64,000 nucleotides of DNA from NCBI RefSeq assembly GCF_964204645.1, contig NC_134027.1:16854485-16918484 (forward strand). The letters run 5' to 3'. Origin of the DNA: Tubulanus polymorphus (lineage: Eukaryota > Nemertea > Palaeonemertea > Tubulaniformes > Tubulanidae). Made by a program: the position numbers and the translations under genes. The stretch's first letter is position 1, and the number at the start of each line of letters is the position of its first letter. The notes under the pieces were generated by a model. That model saw only the letters and a list, made by a program, of their open reading frames with translations. It was not told the origin of the DNA and did no database searches. Below, one piece after another: positions 9,168 through 19,247 of this stretch.

Positions 9168-9950
9168 ATGGAGGAACAATCACAAGCTATAAATATAAAC
9201 AATAATGGTGTAATAAATATATGCTATAAGAAATGTAATAAGTGTGAATTGAATAAATCATTAACAGAATTTCAAAAAAATAAAACTAAAAAAGATGGCA
9301 AACAAACATATTGCAAAAGCTGTACTAAACTATACAATAACAAATTTCTTGAAAATAATCCAAATTATTCAACACAATATTATATGGATAATATTGAAAA
9401 ATTCAAAGTTAGAAATAAACAATGGAGAGAAAATCACTCAGATTATATAACAGAATATATGAGAGAATGGAGGGATAATAATAGAGAATATTATAAAGCG
9501 TATCAAAATAATTATAAGAAAGAAAGATATCAAACAGATTTTAATTACAAATCGAAAAAATGTTTAAGATCTAAAGTATCAAAATTATTCAGTAAAGAAA
9601 ACCACTCAGTTACACTAGCACATTTATTGGATTGTTCAGATAAATTTTTTAAATCATGGATAATATATCAATTCGATGATAAAATGAATATAAATAATTA
9701 TGGCAATTATTTTCATATTGATCATGTGTTACCAATATCTAAATTTGACATGAATGATGAATATGATAAAAAGTTAATTTGGAATTGGAAAAACCTGAGA
9801 CCTCTTGAAAAGAAGGAAAATATGATTAAAAATGACAAACTAGATTTACAGTTATATTTAGAACAGTTAACAAAAGTAAAGAAATTCATTGAATTATGGA
9901 ACAATAATCCAAATAATGAACAATATGTTGAATCTTTATTGAATGGTTAA
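9168..9950 (+). CDS. HNH endonuclease with N-terminal zinc motif
   Basis: A 260-residue protein. Near the N-terminus, CNKCELNKSLTEF and YCKSCTKLYNNKF give a CxxC...CxxC zinc-binding pair, followed by a charged helical region (residues 60-130). The HNH core is FHIDHVLPISKFDM at about residues 182-195, then WNWKNLRPLEKKENMIKN. This matches the H-I-D-H...P.S.F...N..NL.PL...N..K order of HNH nucleases found in giant viruses and phages. It probably cuts DNA. Homing, repair or packaging-linked nicking are all possible roles. It lies directly inside the terminal repeat, starts in a TATTATAAATGG context and is intact here; the E2 copy is frameshifted. Confidence 0.75.
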   Translation: MEEQSQAININNNGVINICYKKCNKCELNKSLTEFQKNKTKKDGKQTYCKSCTKLYNNKFLENNPNYSTQYYMDNIEKFKVRNKQWRENHSDYITEYMREWRDNNREYYKAYQNNYKKERYQTDFNYKSKKCLRSKVSKLFSKENHSVTLAHLLDCSDKFFKSWIIYQFDDKMNINNYGNYFHIDHVLPISKFDMNDEYDKKLIWNWKNLRPLEKKENMIKNDKLDLQLYLEQLTKVKKFIELWNNNPNNEQYVESLLNG

Positions 9951-10207
9951 AGATTAATATATCTCAAATAAAATATAATAGAAATTACATACCTTCAACT
10001 AGCCATTATTTCTATTTTAATTTTTAATATTTTCTTTTACAATTCTTTTCAAAAGAGAATACTTTATATCACAAATAAAAAATACTTAAAAAAACAATAA
10101 CTAATACTAAAATTCTTTACCTTTAACTAAGCTAGTATTAATCTAAAGAGATACTGGTATCATTTTATAATACTTATATTTTTTTTTCGCTTTTTTCTCT
10201 AATATAA
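9951..10207. other. AT-rich intergenic stretch of E1
   Basis: 257 bases with no gene. It contains AAAAGAGAATACTTTATATCAC and imperfect repeats around AACTAGCCATT and AACTAAGCTAG. A related stretch (inverted) lies at 43141-43310 in E2, there followed by about 0.9 kb of extra sequence. Confidence 0.5.
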
Positions 10208-10818
10208 ATGTCAAAGAAATCTAATAAGAATAGTATTGATATTGAAAAAACATTAGATAATTTGGGTATAAGTGATAATAAAGATACAGTTGTAACTAAT
10301 TGTGCTCAAGTTAATAACAATATTGATTATGAATACTACTTATATTGGTAAACACCATCTTCAATTATTAATTGCTGGCGGGAAATCTAAGGAGTTTTTA
10401 ACTAAGATAATTACTTTTCAAGACTTAGATGCTATGAAACCAGATAAAGTAATAAAATATTTTAAGGTTTATGAAGAGGCAAGATTAGCCCGAATAAATG
10501 ATTCTATTTCAGATGGTATTGTCAAATGTTATTCTAAGTTATGTAACCAGTTAATACCAATTAATGATGAAAATAAATTATATAGTGATTTGAAAAAATG
10601 ACTATTTAGTTATGACTGAATTACAAAAATGGGTTGGATATGCTTCATTTCAATTAGGATCGGTTATGACATTAATTTCTACTGGTGTCATTACATTTTC
10701 GAATATCAAGCCTATGGAATATAAATCAGGTAAGAACGAAACATATGACGCTGTACTACAACCAAACGTCGAAACAGAAAATGAATCGGAACAAAAATTA
10801 ACTAAAATAAATGAGTGA
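10208..10818 (+). pseudogene. E1 membrane-anchored protein of the integrase block, frameshifted
   Basis: From ATG 10208 (TAATATAAATG context) the frame reads MSKKSNKNSIDIEKTLDNL and is lost near 10350. It resumes in another frame to 10601, then shifts again and ends with LQKWVGYASFQLGSVMTLISTGVITFSNI, a C-terminal membrane segment. The E3 homologue (51045-51635) is an intact 196-residue protein, so this copy has at least two frameshifts. The middle is helical and charged (VIKYFKVYEEARLARINDSI). No known function. The block also contains integrase and ATPase. Confidence 0.7.
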
Positions 10819-11128
10819 TGGCGTTAAGAAAAAGCCTAGATCCGAGAAACAAATTAAATGGGCAAGAGAATTAGGTAAAAGATCTGCAGAATTAAAAAAA
10901 GCTAAGAAAAAGAAATTAACTGATATAAATGAATCACCTGATATTGATTCAAATAATAATCCATCTAATTCTTCTAATGCTGGAAGTATGTTTAAATTAT
11001 ATATTACAATTGGATTAGTAACAATTATATTATCCGGTGTAATATATAAATCAAAATTCAAATCTGATGATAAAGATGATTCCAATGATAATAAACCTAT
11101 TATACCAGAAAATAAGTTAAAAAGTTAA
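10811..11128 (+). CDS. small basic single-pass membrane protein
   Basis: A 105-residue protein. The N-terminal 40 residues are very basic (VKKKPRSEKQIKWARELGKR, then KKAKKKK). A membrane segment follows at about residues 60-78 (FKLYITIGLVTIILSGVIY), then an acidic/hydrophilic tail. The basic part resembles short viral DNA-binding tails. The ATG overlaps the end of the preceding gene, a start-stop overlap seen again in E2 and E3. It may anchor DNA or a capsid component to a membrane; this is inference. Its 3' end is fused to the truncated integrase gene by a deletion. Confidence 0.6.
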   Translation: MSDGVKKKPRSEKQIKWARELGKRSAELKKAKKKKLTDINESPDIDSNNNPSNSSNAGSMFKLYITIGLVTIILSGVIYKSKFKSDDKDDSNDNKPIIPENKLKS

Positions 11129-12160
11129 ATTAAGTCTGATAAGGAAAATGGTGATGGTGCCGTATGGCACCCACATGGTGGTATAAAATATAGCGAAGTA
11201 AAATCATGGTTACAAAATCAACCAACATATCAAATCCACAAGAAAATGGATAAAACTTATTTAACAAGAAAAGTTATGGTTTCATATATCGATCAACAAT
11301 GGCAAGCAGATTTAATTGACATGAAGAACTTAGAGGAATACAACAAAGGATATTTCTGGATACTGAATGTTATAGACATATTCAGTAGATACGCATGGTC
11401 AATTCCAATCAAAAATAAAACTGGAATAGAAGTTACAAATGCTTTTAAATCAATATTTAAAGAAGCTATTCCAGATAAGATACAATTTGATGAAGGTAAG
11501 GAATTTTATAACAAACATTTCAAAAAACTATTATCTGATAACGATGTAGATTATTTTTCAACACATTCAGATAAAAAAGCATCTATTATAGAAAGATTTA
11601 ATAAAACATTGAAAACTAGAATGTGGAAATATTTTACTACCAATGAAACATATAAATATATCGATGTATTAGATGATTTAGTGAAAGGTTATAATAATTC
11701 TAAACATAGTTCTATAAATATGAAACCTATACAAGCTAGAAAAGAAGATAATTCGGAAATAGTTTGGAATAATTTATATGGAGCGTTTGTTAGACATGAT
11801 TTCGGTAAACCTAAATTTAAAATAGGACAACACGTAAGAATATCTAAATATAGAAAAACATTTTATAAAGGTTATACCCCAAATTTTACAGAAGAAATAT
11901 TTAAGATTAAAAAGATAATATTTACTAAACCATTTGTTTATAAACTAGAAGATCTAAAAGATGATGAAATATTAGGTTATTTCTATGAACAAGAATTATC
12001 ACTTGTACCAAATCCAGATGAAATAGAATACAAAATAGAAAAAGTATTGAAAACAAAAACTCTTAAAGGAAAAAAGTATTCTTTTGTGAAATATAAAGGA
12101 TACGATGATAAATTTAATGAATGGATTGTATCTAGTAAAATTAAAAGAATAAATGAATAA
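11129..12160 (+). pseudogene. E1 integrase, N-terminally truncated (DDE + chromodomain)
   Basis: The catalytic core and C-terminus are present. QADLIDM holds the first Asp, IQFDEGKEF the second, and SIIERFNKTLK the Glu of the DDE triad; an SH3-like segment (IGQHVRISKYRKTFYKGY) comes next. A C-terminal chromodomain follows (IEYKIEKVLK...YSFVKYKGYDDKFNEWI), which likely reads histone marks for targeting. Compared with the intact E2 copy (41335-42465), about 30 N-terminal residues are missing and a short in-frame gap occurs near 11664. The longest ATG frame starts at 11246. The deletion also removed the spacer from the upstream gene. Confidence 0.88.
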
Positions 12161-12766
12161 AGATTTATTTATATTTGAACTGCATAATATGTTAGTTACT
12201 GGAGTAACCAATTGTGGTAAAACACATTTCATATTAGACTTGTTAGAAACTATTTATAAGAATCATTTTGATAATATAATTTTATTCTGTCCTACTTATG
12301 AAATGAATAAAACATATAATAGAGATATAGTTAAGATAAAAAAGTTTATTATATTAAATCCTAAAACAGTAAAAGAAAATTTAGATAATTGTATTAAAAT
12401 AGCAATTGATACTTATAAAGGATCGAATACATTATTCATTATAGATGATTGCGCAAATTAACATGATTCAAAAGTTAGAGAAAGTAAGTTATGTTATCTA
12501 GCTTTCTCTGGAAAACATTTCGGGATAACAACATGGGTTTTAAAAATATAAAATATAATTCAATTGTTAAAGACTTTAGGGAGAATATAAGATTTCTAGT
12601 TTTATTCTACAATAAAGATAGAAAATCTATGCAACAATCATTGGAAGAAAATCAAATTATACCTACTGAATTACATGATGAATATATGAATAAATTAAAG
12701 AATAATAAAGGTTCAAAATTATTACTGAGATTACAATTTCCATATGAATATAAATTTATAAAATAA
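12153..12766 (+). pseudogene. E1 packaging ATPase, broken
   Basis: Starts at the ATG overlapping the integrase stop (AATAAATG). Walker A is GVTNCGKT and Walker B is TLFIIDDCAN. A stop replaces the codon right after Walker B (12459-12461), and a second disruption lies near 12540. The C-terminal part (YNSIVKDFRENIRFLVLFYN, then LRLQFPYEYKFIK) then continues in another frame. The E2 and E3 copies (40731-41342, 51940-52548) are intact at about 203 residues, so E1 depends on another copy for packaging. Confidence 0.88.
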
Positions 12767-13150
12767 CTATTTGTATACCTATGTATTAGATACCCTAATA
12801 CCTGATACCCCATTAGATACACTAATACCTGATACCCTATTAGATACCTTAAATACTTAAAACCCCCTTTTTTAAAATAAATATTATTTATACAATTTTC
12901 AACCAATTTATTTTTATTTTTTCAACTAATATATGAATAAGTTTGAAAATAATAAAGGTTATTTATTATTACTGAGGTTTCAATATAAATTTAAAAAAGA
13001 AATATAATTTAAGGTATTTTCAAATAATATGTATTAGATATGTATTAGATATGTATTAGATACCCTATTAGATGCCTTAAATACTTAAAACCCCTTTTTT
13101 ATTTACTATTATTTTATACAATTTTCAACCAATATTATTATTTGAGTTAA
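12767..13150. repeat. repeat cluster after the E1 ATPase stop
   Basis: 384 bases without a gene. GATACCCTATTAGAT-type units recur at about 12776-12845 and 13035-13070, with TACTTAAAACCCC(C)TTTTTT twice (about 12851 and 13080). A TATACAATTTTCAACCAAT segment also occurs twice. The two blocks look like a roughly 240-bp duplication. The cluster separates plus-strand ATPase from minus-strand structural genes that converge on it, so it may hold terminators. Confidence 0.7.
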
Positions 13151-13164
13151 ATATAATTAATATC

Positions 13165-14082
13165 TTAATCACTTTCATCATCACTCTCCAATTCACTATC
13201 AGACCCTAACAATTTATTCAAATTCTCTACCGAATTTTCTTCTTCAAATTCTCTATTATTTTTATACTTATTTTTCACCTTTTTTACCGCATCATCAATA
13301 GTTGTTTCATTGTTATGCTTATTCATCCAATCAAATTTATCATTATTTTCTACTTTATGTTTCATAGAATCTTTATTAGTGTTTGCTCCTAATATTTCAT
13401 TTACAGTGTTTGATCCTAATATTTCATTAGCATCGGTTAGATCTAATTCCTCTTTATTAGGTGTTGCTAATAATAAATCTTCATATATTTTTTCACCATT
13501 TACTTTTTGATTTGAAACAAACTTTGTAACATATCTAAATGGGTGTTCTATAAATTCTATAACACGTTCTATAACATTATTTATATGTACCCTTGTATTC
13601 ATATGTTTATTCCAATTTGATGTAGCGTTTGAAAATTCACTTTTACAATATCCACAATAATTTCTATTTTCACTAACATTTAATATTATTTCATTATTTG
13701 ATGTAGAAGGTATTTCATTATTTGATGTAGAAGGTATTACATTATTAGATGTAGAAGGTATTACATTATTAGATGTAGAAGGTATTACATTATTAGATGT
13801 AGTAGGTATTACATTATTAGATGTAGTAGGTATTACATTATTAGATGTAGAAGGTATTACATTATTAGATGTAGTAGGTATTACATTATTATCAATTACA
13901 TTACTTAAATTATCAACAACACCACTTTTATTATTATCGATTTCTATTAGTTTAGTTTTATAAATTTTGAAAATAGGATCAAATATCAAAGCTATATTAC
14001 AAGGTATTACATAATATAAACCATCATTATTTTCATGTGTATCGATGTATGGAATATGTTTATATACTTTACCTCCTTCCAT
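13165..14082 (-). CDS. zinc-finger protein with NNVIPSTS tandem repeats
   Basis: A 305-residue protein starting in a TAATAAATGG context. Residues 1-65 form a conserved head (with YYVIPCNIALIFDP). About eight tandem copies of an 8-residue unit, NNVIPSTS/NNVIPTTS, follow (13690-13900). One C2H2 finger comes next (YCGYCKSEFSNATSNWNKHM), then a charged C-terminal part with NEILGSNT/NEILGANT and an acidic end (SDSELESDDESD). The E2 homologue has different repeats and three fingers. Ser/Thr/Pro-rich repeats suggest an exposed or modified linker. The function is unknown. Confidence 0.7.
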   Translation of the reverse strand: MEGGKVYKHIPYIDTHENNDGLYYVIPCNIALIFDPIFKIYKTKLIEIDNNKSGVVDNLSNVIDNNVIPTTSNNVIPSTSNNVIPTTSNNVIPTTSNNVIPSTSNNVIPSTSNNVIPSTSNNEIPSTSNNEIILNVSENRNYCGYCKSEFSNATSNWNKHMNTRVHINNVIERVIEFIEHPFRYVTKFVSNQKVNGEKIYEDLLLATPNKEELDLTDANEILGSNTVNEILGANTNKDSMKHKVENNDKFDWMNKHNNETTIDDAVKKVKNKYKNNREFEEENSVENLNKLLGSDSELESDDESD

Positions 14083-14112
14083 TTATTATATAAATATTTA
14101 TTAAAGTTAAAA
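14083..14112 (-). promoter_or_regulatory. start-codon promoter motif, E1 zinc-finger gene
   Basis: The start codon is embedded in TTTATATAATAAATGG, preceded by an AT-rich tract, matching the shared (T/A)ATAAATG context. Confidence 0.5.
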
Positions 14113-14114
14113 TT

Positions 14115-15362
14115 TTAATACATAACACTATTCAATTGAGAATTTACATTATTTAATTGCGCGTCAGATATAATATGAATGTGCATTTTAAAATTTTTGA
14201 TTCCTTTATTCTTTGTCATGAATAATTGTATTCCATCTTTAGTGTTTTGTAATTTTTTTCCAGAACCATGTAATGAATTATCCTCTGTTGTTCTAAAATC
14301 TAACCATAATGCATATTTATTACCGGTATAATAATCAATTTGATTAATATTACAATTTTCAGATGATTTTACTTTTTCATTCATAAAATGTTTTCTAATT
14401 TCTGGCCATTGATCTATCATTCTCATTCCTTGACAAAATATTTTATTTGCTATTCCTTCGATAGTTATTTCTACTTTTGTTATTTCAGGATTATAATAAT
14501 TATCAACATTTATTGCACCATTAGTATATGTTGCAATGGTAAAAAATATTAATATACCTTTAATAGATCTTCTTGGGAAGTTAATATTCTCATTAATAAT
14601 TTCATCATTTGCATTAATAGTTACAGTTTTAAATTTATCAATATAATCATATAATAATGAAAATCCTTGATTGTATTTAGTTTGAATTATACTTGAAATA
14701 TTTTCATCAGTTACTGTATCATATTCTAAACATATATTCGATAATTTATAACTCATATCTTTATTAACGCTAGATATTACAATTTCATTTACAGGAGCAA
14801 ATGTTATTTCGAATAAAACGTCTTCTTGAATTGCGTATTTATATAAAGGTGCATTATTATTTATCAATTCAAAGTCTAATGGAATTTTATATTTGCTTCC
14901 ATATATACTTTTTATCAATTTATCTACAGCATTAGTTAATATTGCGCTGTTAGCTTCTGATCTTAATTTATTTTGGTTTTCTGACTGGATTCCTTGAAAT
15001 ATCATATTATTTCTATTTTCTTTAGTTAACCATAAATCTTTATAATGCATAAATAAATTATAATCATCTAATGAGAAAACTGTTTCTGGACCAATCTTTA
15101 TTGTTAATTTTTTAATCAAATATCTTCCAACATCATCAACAACATAATTATTATTATTACCGATTACTTTTATATCGGCAGATAAATAAATACTATTTGG
15201 AACGTAAAAAGTATTTTGTGTCAATCGAGGAATTCTAACATATAAAGTTTCATCAGGATTAATATTAGAAGGGTTATGAGTAATTATATGATGTGATCTT
15301 TCTGCTTTAATAGCATTAGATATTCTATGATTCTTAGAAGGATTGATATAACTCCCACTCAT
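14115..15362 (-). CDS. E1 major capsid protein (hexon-like double jelly-roll)
   Basis: An intact 415-residue protein, nearly identical in length and order to the E2 copy. Diagnostic stretches are ETLYVRIPRLTQNTFYVPNS, VGRYLIKKLTIKIG, FMHYKDLWLT, LCLEYD-type strands, FPRRSIKGILIFFTI, and the C-terminal KYALWLDFRTTEDNSLHGSG then HIISDAQLN. These match, from memory, a capsid family of Polinton/adintovirus-like elements in cnidarians. The protein would form the pseudohexameric capsomers. It starts in a GTTAAATAAATGAG context. The sequence is more constrained between copies than any neighbour. It does not resemble the P1 MCP closely, so P1 and E1 belong to different capsid lineages. Confidence 0.78.
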   Translation of the reverse strand: MSGSYINPSKNHRISNAIKAERSHHIITHNPSNINPDETLYVRIPRLTQNTFYVPNSIYLSADIKVIGNNNNYVVDDVGRYLIKKLTIKIGPETVFSLDDYNLFMHYKDLWLTKENRNNMIFQGIQSENQNKLRSEANSAILTNAVDKLIKSIYGSKYKIPLDFELINNNAPLYKYAIQEDVLFEITFAPVNEIVISSVNKDMSYKLSNICLEYDTVTDENISSIIQTKYNQGFSLLYDYIDKFKTVTINANDEIINENINFPRRSIKGILIFFTIATYTNGAINVDNYYNPEITKVEITIEGIANKIFCQGMRMIDQWPEIRKHFMNEKVKSSENCNINQIDYYTGNKYALWLDFRTTEDNSLHGSGKKLQNTKDGIQLFMTKNKGIKNFKMHIHIISDAQLNNVNSQLNSVMY

Positions 15363-15385
15363 TTATTTAACAAAAAAATTAATTA
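15360..15385 (-). promoter_or_regulatory. start-codon promoter motif, E1 MCP
   Basis: Reading on the minus strand: a T-run (AATTTTTTTG), then TTAAATAAATGAG with the ATG inside. Nearly identical sequence precedes the MCP in E2 and E3. Confidence 0.55.
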
Positions 15386-17366
15386 TTTATTTTTTATCAT
15401 GTTTACTAACCCAAAAATAATAGCACTTACAACTGTGATTAAAAATAAAATAATATGTTCAGCAGCAAAGTTAATAATGTTTCCTGCAGATTTCAATATA
15501 AAACCAACAATTGATGCAATAACTCGTGGCAATGCTGCAGCAGATTTTTTAGATAGTTCCCATAAATATTTTGCTTATTTCTTTAAACCATCCTTAATTT
15601 TATCTTGTATAGAATTTTTGTCATTCGGGGGTTTATCTGGTTTATTGGGAGTAGGAGTAGATTTCAAAGCATTTGATATTGCTAAACCAATTGTTGTAAA
15701 TAACATAGTTACAGCTGTTAGAATTGAAAGAATTGTTATTCCTTCTAATTTAAATAATAATTTTATTCTATCTTTTAATGATATTTCAGAATTTGGTTTT
15801 ATCAACAAATCTTTAAAAATAACTTTTAATCTATTAATATTATAATCATATGATTTTAATAATAATTTAATTTCTTCTTTCTGTACTTCTAAATTATCTT
15901 TTAAATTACTAATTTCTTTTTCTAAACGTAATTCTTTTTGCCTATATTCTATTTCATCAATTACTTGATGATCTAAATCAGACTTTATTTTTCTATTTCT
16001 TTATTTGCATTAGTTAATTCTTTTTCCAAATACATAATTTTTTGATCTCTTATACTTTTATTATGTGCAATTTTTTCAGCTTCATTTCTTATACTAATAA
16101 TTTCTCTAATTGCTTCATCAGAAAATATATTTAAATCTTCTTATTGTTGATCTGTTGCATCAATTAATCCATTCGGTAAAAGTTTTTCAATTGAAACTTT
16201 ATTTGATTTAAGTTTACTAGTTTTGGAAGTTATATTCTGTTCAGATGTTGTTTCTGTTTCTGATTTCTTTTTGATTATTTCAAATAATTCATTAATTCTT
16301 TGTTTAAATACGTCTATATCATTATCAGTTACAGCTGTTAGAATTGAAAGAATTGTTATACCTTCTAACTTAAATAAATCTTTCAATGATATTTTAGAAT
16401 CTGGTTTTATCAACAAATCTTTAAAAAAAACTTTTAATCTATTAATATTATAATCATATGATTTTAATAATGATTTAATTTCTTCTTTTTGTAATTCTAT
16501 GTTATATTTTAAATCATCTTTTTCTTTTTCTAAATACGCATTTCTTTTTTTAAATTCGATTTCTTCAATAACTTTATTATCTCTATCTAATTTTAGTTGT
16601 TCCGATTCTTTTCTTGATTTAAATAATTCATCTTCTAAAGTTCTAATTTTTAAATCTCTTATACTTTTACCATGCGCAATTTTATCAGCTTCATTTCTTA
16701 TACTAATAATTTCTCTAATTGCTTCATCAGAAAATATATTATTTAAATCATCTAATTCTTGATCCGTTGCATCAAGTAATCCATTTGGTAAAAATTTATC
16801 AGTTGGAACTTTATTTGATTTAAGTTTACCAGAAGTTGTTTCTGTTTCTAAATTATTTTTTATTGTTTCAAATAATTCATTAATTCTTCGTTTAAATACT
16901 CTTTTATTTTGATATATTTCTTCTTGTGTTACATCTTCTATTTCATTACTATTTATTATTCTCTTAATTCTAGATAGTAATGAGTCAGACTTAAGCAAAG
17001 TTGATTTTGCTATTATTTTGTCTTGATTTTTATTAGAGATATTAATATAATAATCCGATTTTTCTTTCACACGATAATAATATTCACCATCTAAAAACTA
17101 CATAAATTCATAAATTCATAATTTTCAAAATTTTCTCTTTCTAAACCTTGATTTAAATTTTCAGGAGGTATTCTCGACCTAGTTCTTCTATCAAATTCAT
17201 TTGTTGATGGGGCTTTAGAACCACTATCTGCTAAATTAGAATTATATGCTGATTCATTACCATCATCAATATTAGTTTCTGCATCATTATAATCATCATC
17301 AATATATCCTTCATTATTATTTCCCATTTCTCCCATTTCATAATCTTCTCCACCTTCTACATCCAT
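15383..17366 (-). pseudogene. E1 coiled-coil membrane protein with internal duplication and stops
   Basis: Reading from ATG 17366: an acidic head (MDVEGGEDYEMGEMG), a long charged coiled-coil (for example LEDELFKSRKESEQLKLDRD), then SLKDLFKLEGITILSILTAV. The last part of the coiled-coil plus this segment occurs twice, offset by 620 bp (ACAGCTGTTAGAATTG at 15711 and 16331), so E1 holds a tandem duplication inside the gene. After the second copy come a membrane segment (MLFTTIGLAISNAL) and a hydrophobic tail (AAEHIILFLITVVSAIIFG). Breaks lie near 17070-17095, 16140, 16005 and 15575. A virion or membrane-remodelling role is inference. Confidence 0.75.
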
Positions 17367-17382
17367 TTACATAATAAAAAAA

Positions 17383-18771
17383 TTAAAATTTAAAATATAA
17401 TATTCCTCCGATTACAATTCCTATACAAGTTATAGCTAATTTAGTATTTTCATGGGATTTATTATCATCATTTAGTTTAATTATTTCATGTTGAATATTA
17501 TCAGTTTTCATATCTTCTGATGTATAGTAATCTTTTATTTTAGAATCATTATTTAATTTAATATTATTAGTTTTAGTTTCTGTTGATTGAATATATTTTT
17601 TATTATTTTCACCTTCCATTAATTTTGGAGCAGTAATTATCTTTTTATTTATATCATTCAATCCAAATGAATCATTTATTGTTGCAGTTTTAATTAGATT
17701 ATTATAACCAATTATATTTCCCATCTTTAATACTAAATCATTAGAAATAATTAATAGATTAGGGCCTATACAATAATTTAATCTAATATGTGATTTATCT
17801 AAATAATTTTGATATCTTACAATGTTTTCTGGAATCGATCTATTTTTATCATTATGAATGGAATCTTCAAATAATACTTTGAATTGTTTCTGTGTATCAA
17901 ATGATGTATTTAAATTTCCAATTATTGGGGATCTTGTTTCAACTTGCGCACCTAAAATACATATCAAATAAGTTCTAATAGATTGATTTATTCTTTGTAT
18001 ACCTGATTTTGTAAAACATTCATTATTTTCTAAAATGAAATAAACCCAACCATTATTGTTTTCTTGTTTTAAATTATCATAAAATGTCGGTAATTTATGG
18101 AAATTTAATGTTTCTAAATCCTTAGTTTCTATTTTACCATAACCTAATTTATTACTATAGATATTATACAAACTATTAGATGGTATGGGAAGTGCACAAT
18201 ATTCTGCAATCTTTTTAGGGCAAGGAAGTGATCTTATTGTTCCAATTTTTGTTCTAAAATCAGAATTATTTATATCTATATTAAATTCATTACAAATTTT
18301 ATAAAACTTTGATAAATTAATATTATTATCTAATTCTTTAAAATACCTAGATCCTGGTAAAGCGCACTCTAATTCATTTAATATTATTCTGATTTGAAAG
18401 TATGTATGAAATCTAAATAAACTTTGAATTAATTTATATTTAGAATTATTCAAATGATCATTCCAACTAATTCCGCATCCTGTTGTTGCGCAATAAACAG
18501 CAAAATTTAATTGGTTCTGCCAATACTTCATATTAGATTTTAATAACCATTGTTTTTCATCTTTCAATTTTTTAAAATTAATTAAATATACATGAAATAT
18601 ATTTTCCATCTTTGCATTAAAATTATTAGTTTCAGTAACATAAATTTCTAAATTAGTTCATGAATCTAAAACTTCATTTCTATATGAAATATCTTTATTA
18701 AAATCTATTGCAGGAATATTATATTTAATTGATTTATTATATTGGAAAGCTTTTGGAAAACTATCTGTCAT
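17383..18771 (-). pseudogene. E1 conserved capsid-neighbour protein, early stop
   Basis: The true start is ATG 18771 (TTATATAAATGAC), giving a head that continues as FPKAFQYNKSIKYNIPAIDF. A TGA near 18660 interrupts it. The long frame from 18609 gives 408 residues: KYWQNQLNFAVYCATTGCGI, RFHTYFQIRIILNELE, FTKSGIQRINQSIRTYLICI, GAQVETRSPIIG and a C-terminal membrane segment (LAITCIGIVIGGILYFKF). The family has a strictly conserved CATTGCG and GAQ-ETRSPI core. From memory it is common beside the MCP in cnidarian elements. The function is unknown. The middle (residues about 120-190) differs from the E2/E3 copies, as if replaced. Confidence 0.7.
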
Positions 18772-18795
18772 TTATATAATTAAAAAATTAATAAT
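18769..18795 (-). promoter_or_regulatory. start-codon promoter motif, capsid-neighbour gene
   Basis: Minus strand: AATTTTTTAATTATATAAATG, ATG included. The same context precedes the E2 (34904) and E3 (57711) copies, which supports 18771 as the original start. Confidence 0.5.
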
Positions 18796-19228
18796 TAATT
18801 AATTCTTTTAATAATTTATCTTGTTCTTCAACTGTTATATGACCATTTAAACTTATTATATAATCTAGTGTATTCTTGAATTTATTAATTTCTTTTATAT
18901 TAGGTTTAATTTTTTCTTTATTACTTTTTATATTTAATTTTGAACTTATACCCTTATACCAGTTAAAACACTTGAACTTAATCCTAATACACCAATTGAT
19001 ACAGCTAAAGGTGTTAATGGACTGAATATTGCTAGAAATTTTATTACAGAACTAATTGTAACCGAACCACTGATAATAAGATAATATATAATTTTACTTT
19101 TTAAATATTTTTTTTTTTATCTTTAAGTCACTTTAAAATTCTAATATTTGTTTTTCTAAATATGTTTTTAATTTAGTTTTATTTATATCATGAGGAATAA
19201 TATCAATATTATCAACTTTATCTTCCAT
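18788..19228 (-). pseudogene. E1 small two-helix membrane protein, disrupted
   Basis: ATG 19228 sits in CTAAATAAATGG. The frame begins like the E2 copy (MEDKVDNIDIIPHDINKTKL), is lost within an A-rich run near 19090-19125, and resumes with hydrophobic segments that match E2's VITFLAIFSPLTPLAISIGV. It then ends in a charged helix whose E2 form contains HITVEEQDKLLKELVNY. No uninterrupted frame remains. The family looks like a small virion membrane protein; the function is unknown. Confidence 0.6.
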
Positions 19229-19247
19229 TTATTTAGAAAAAAAATTA

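Noticed and set aside
13690-13900. CRISPR-like array of regularly spaced ATTAGATGTAGAAGGTATTAC units
   Set aside because: The 24-base units are contiguous, have no unique spacers and encode the in-frame NNVIPSTS protein repeat.
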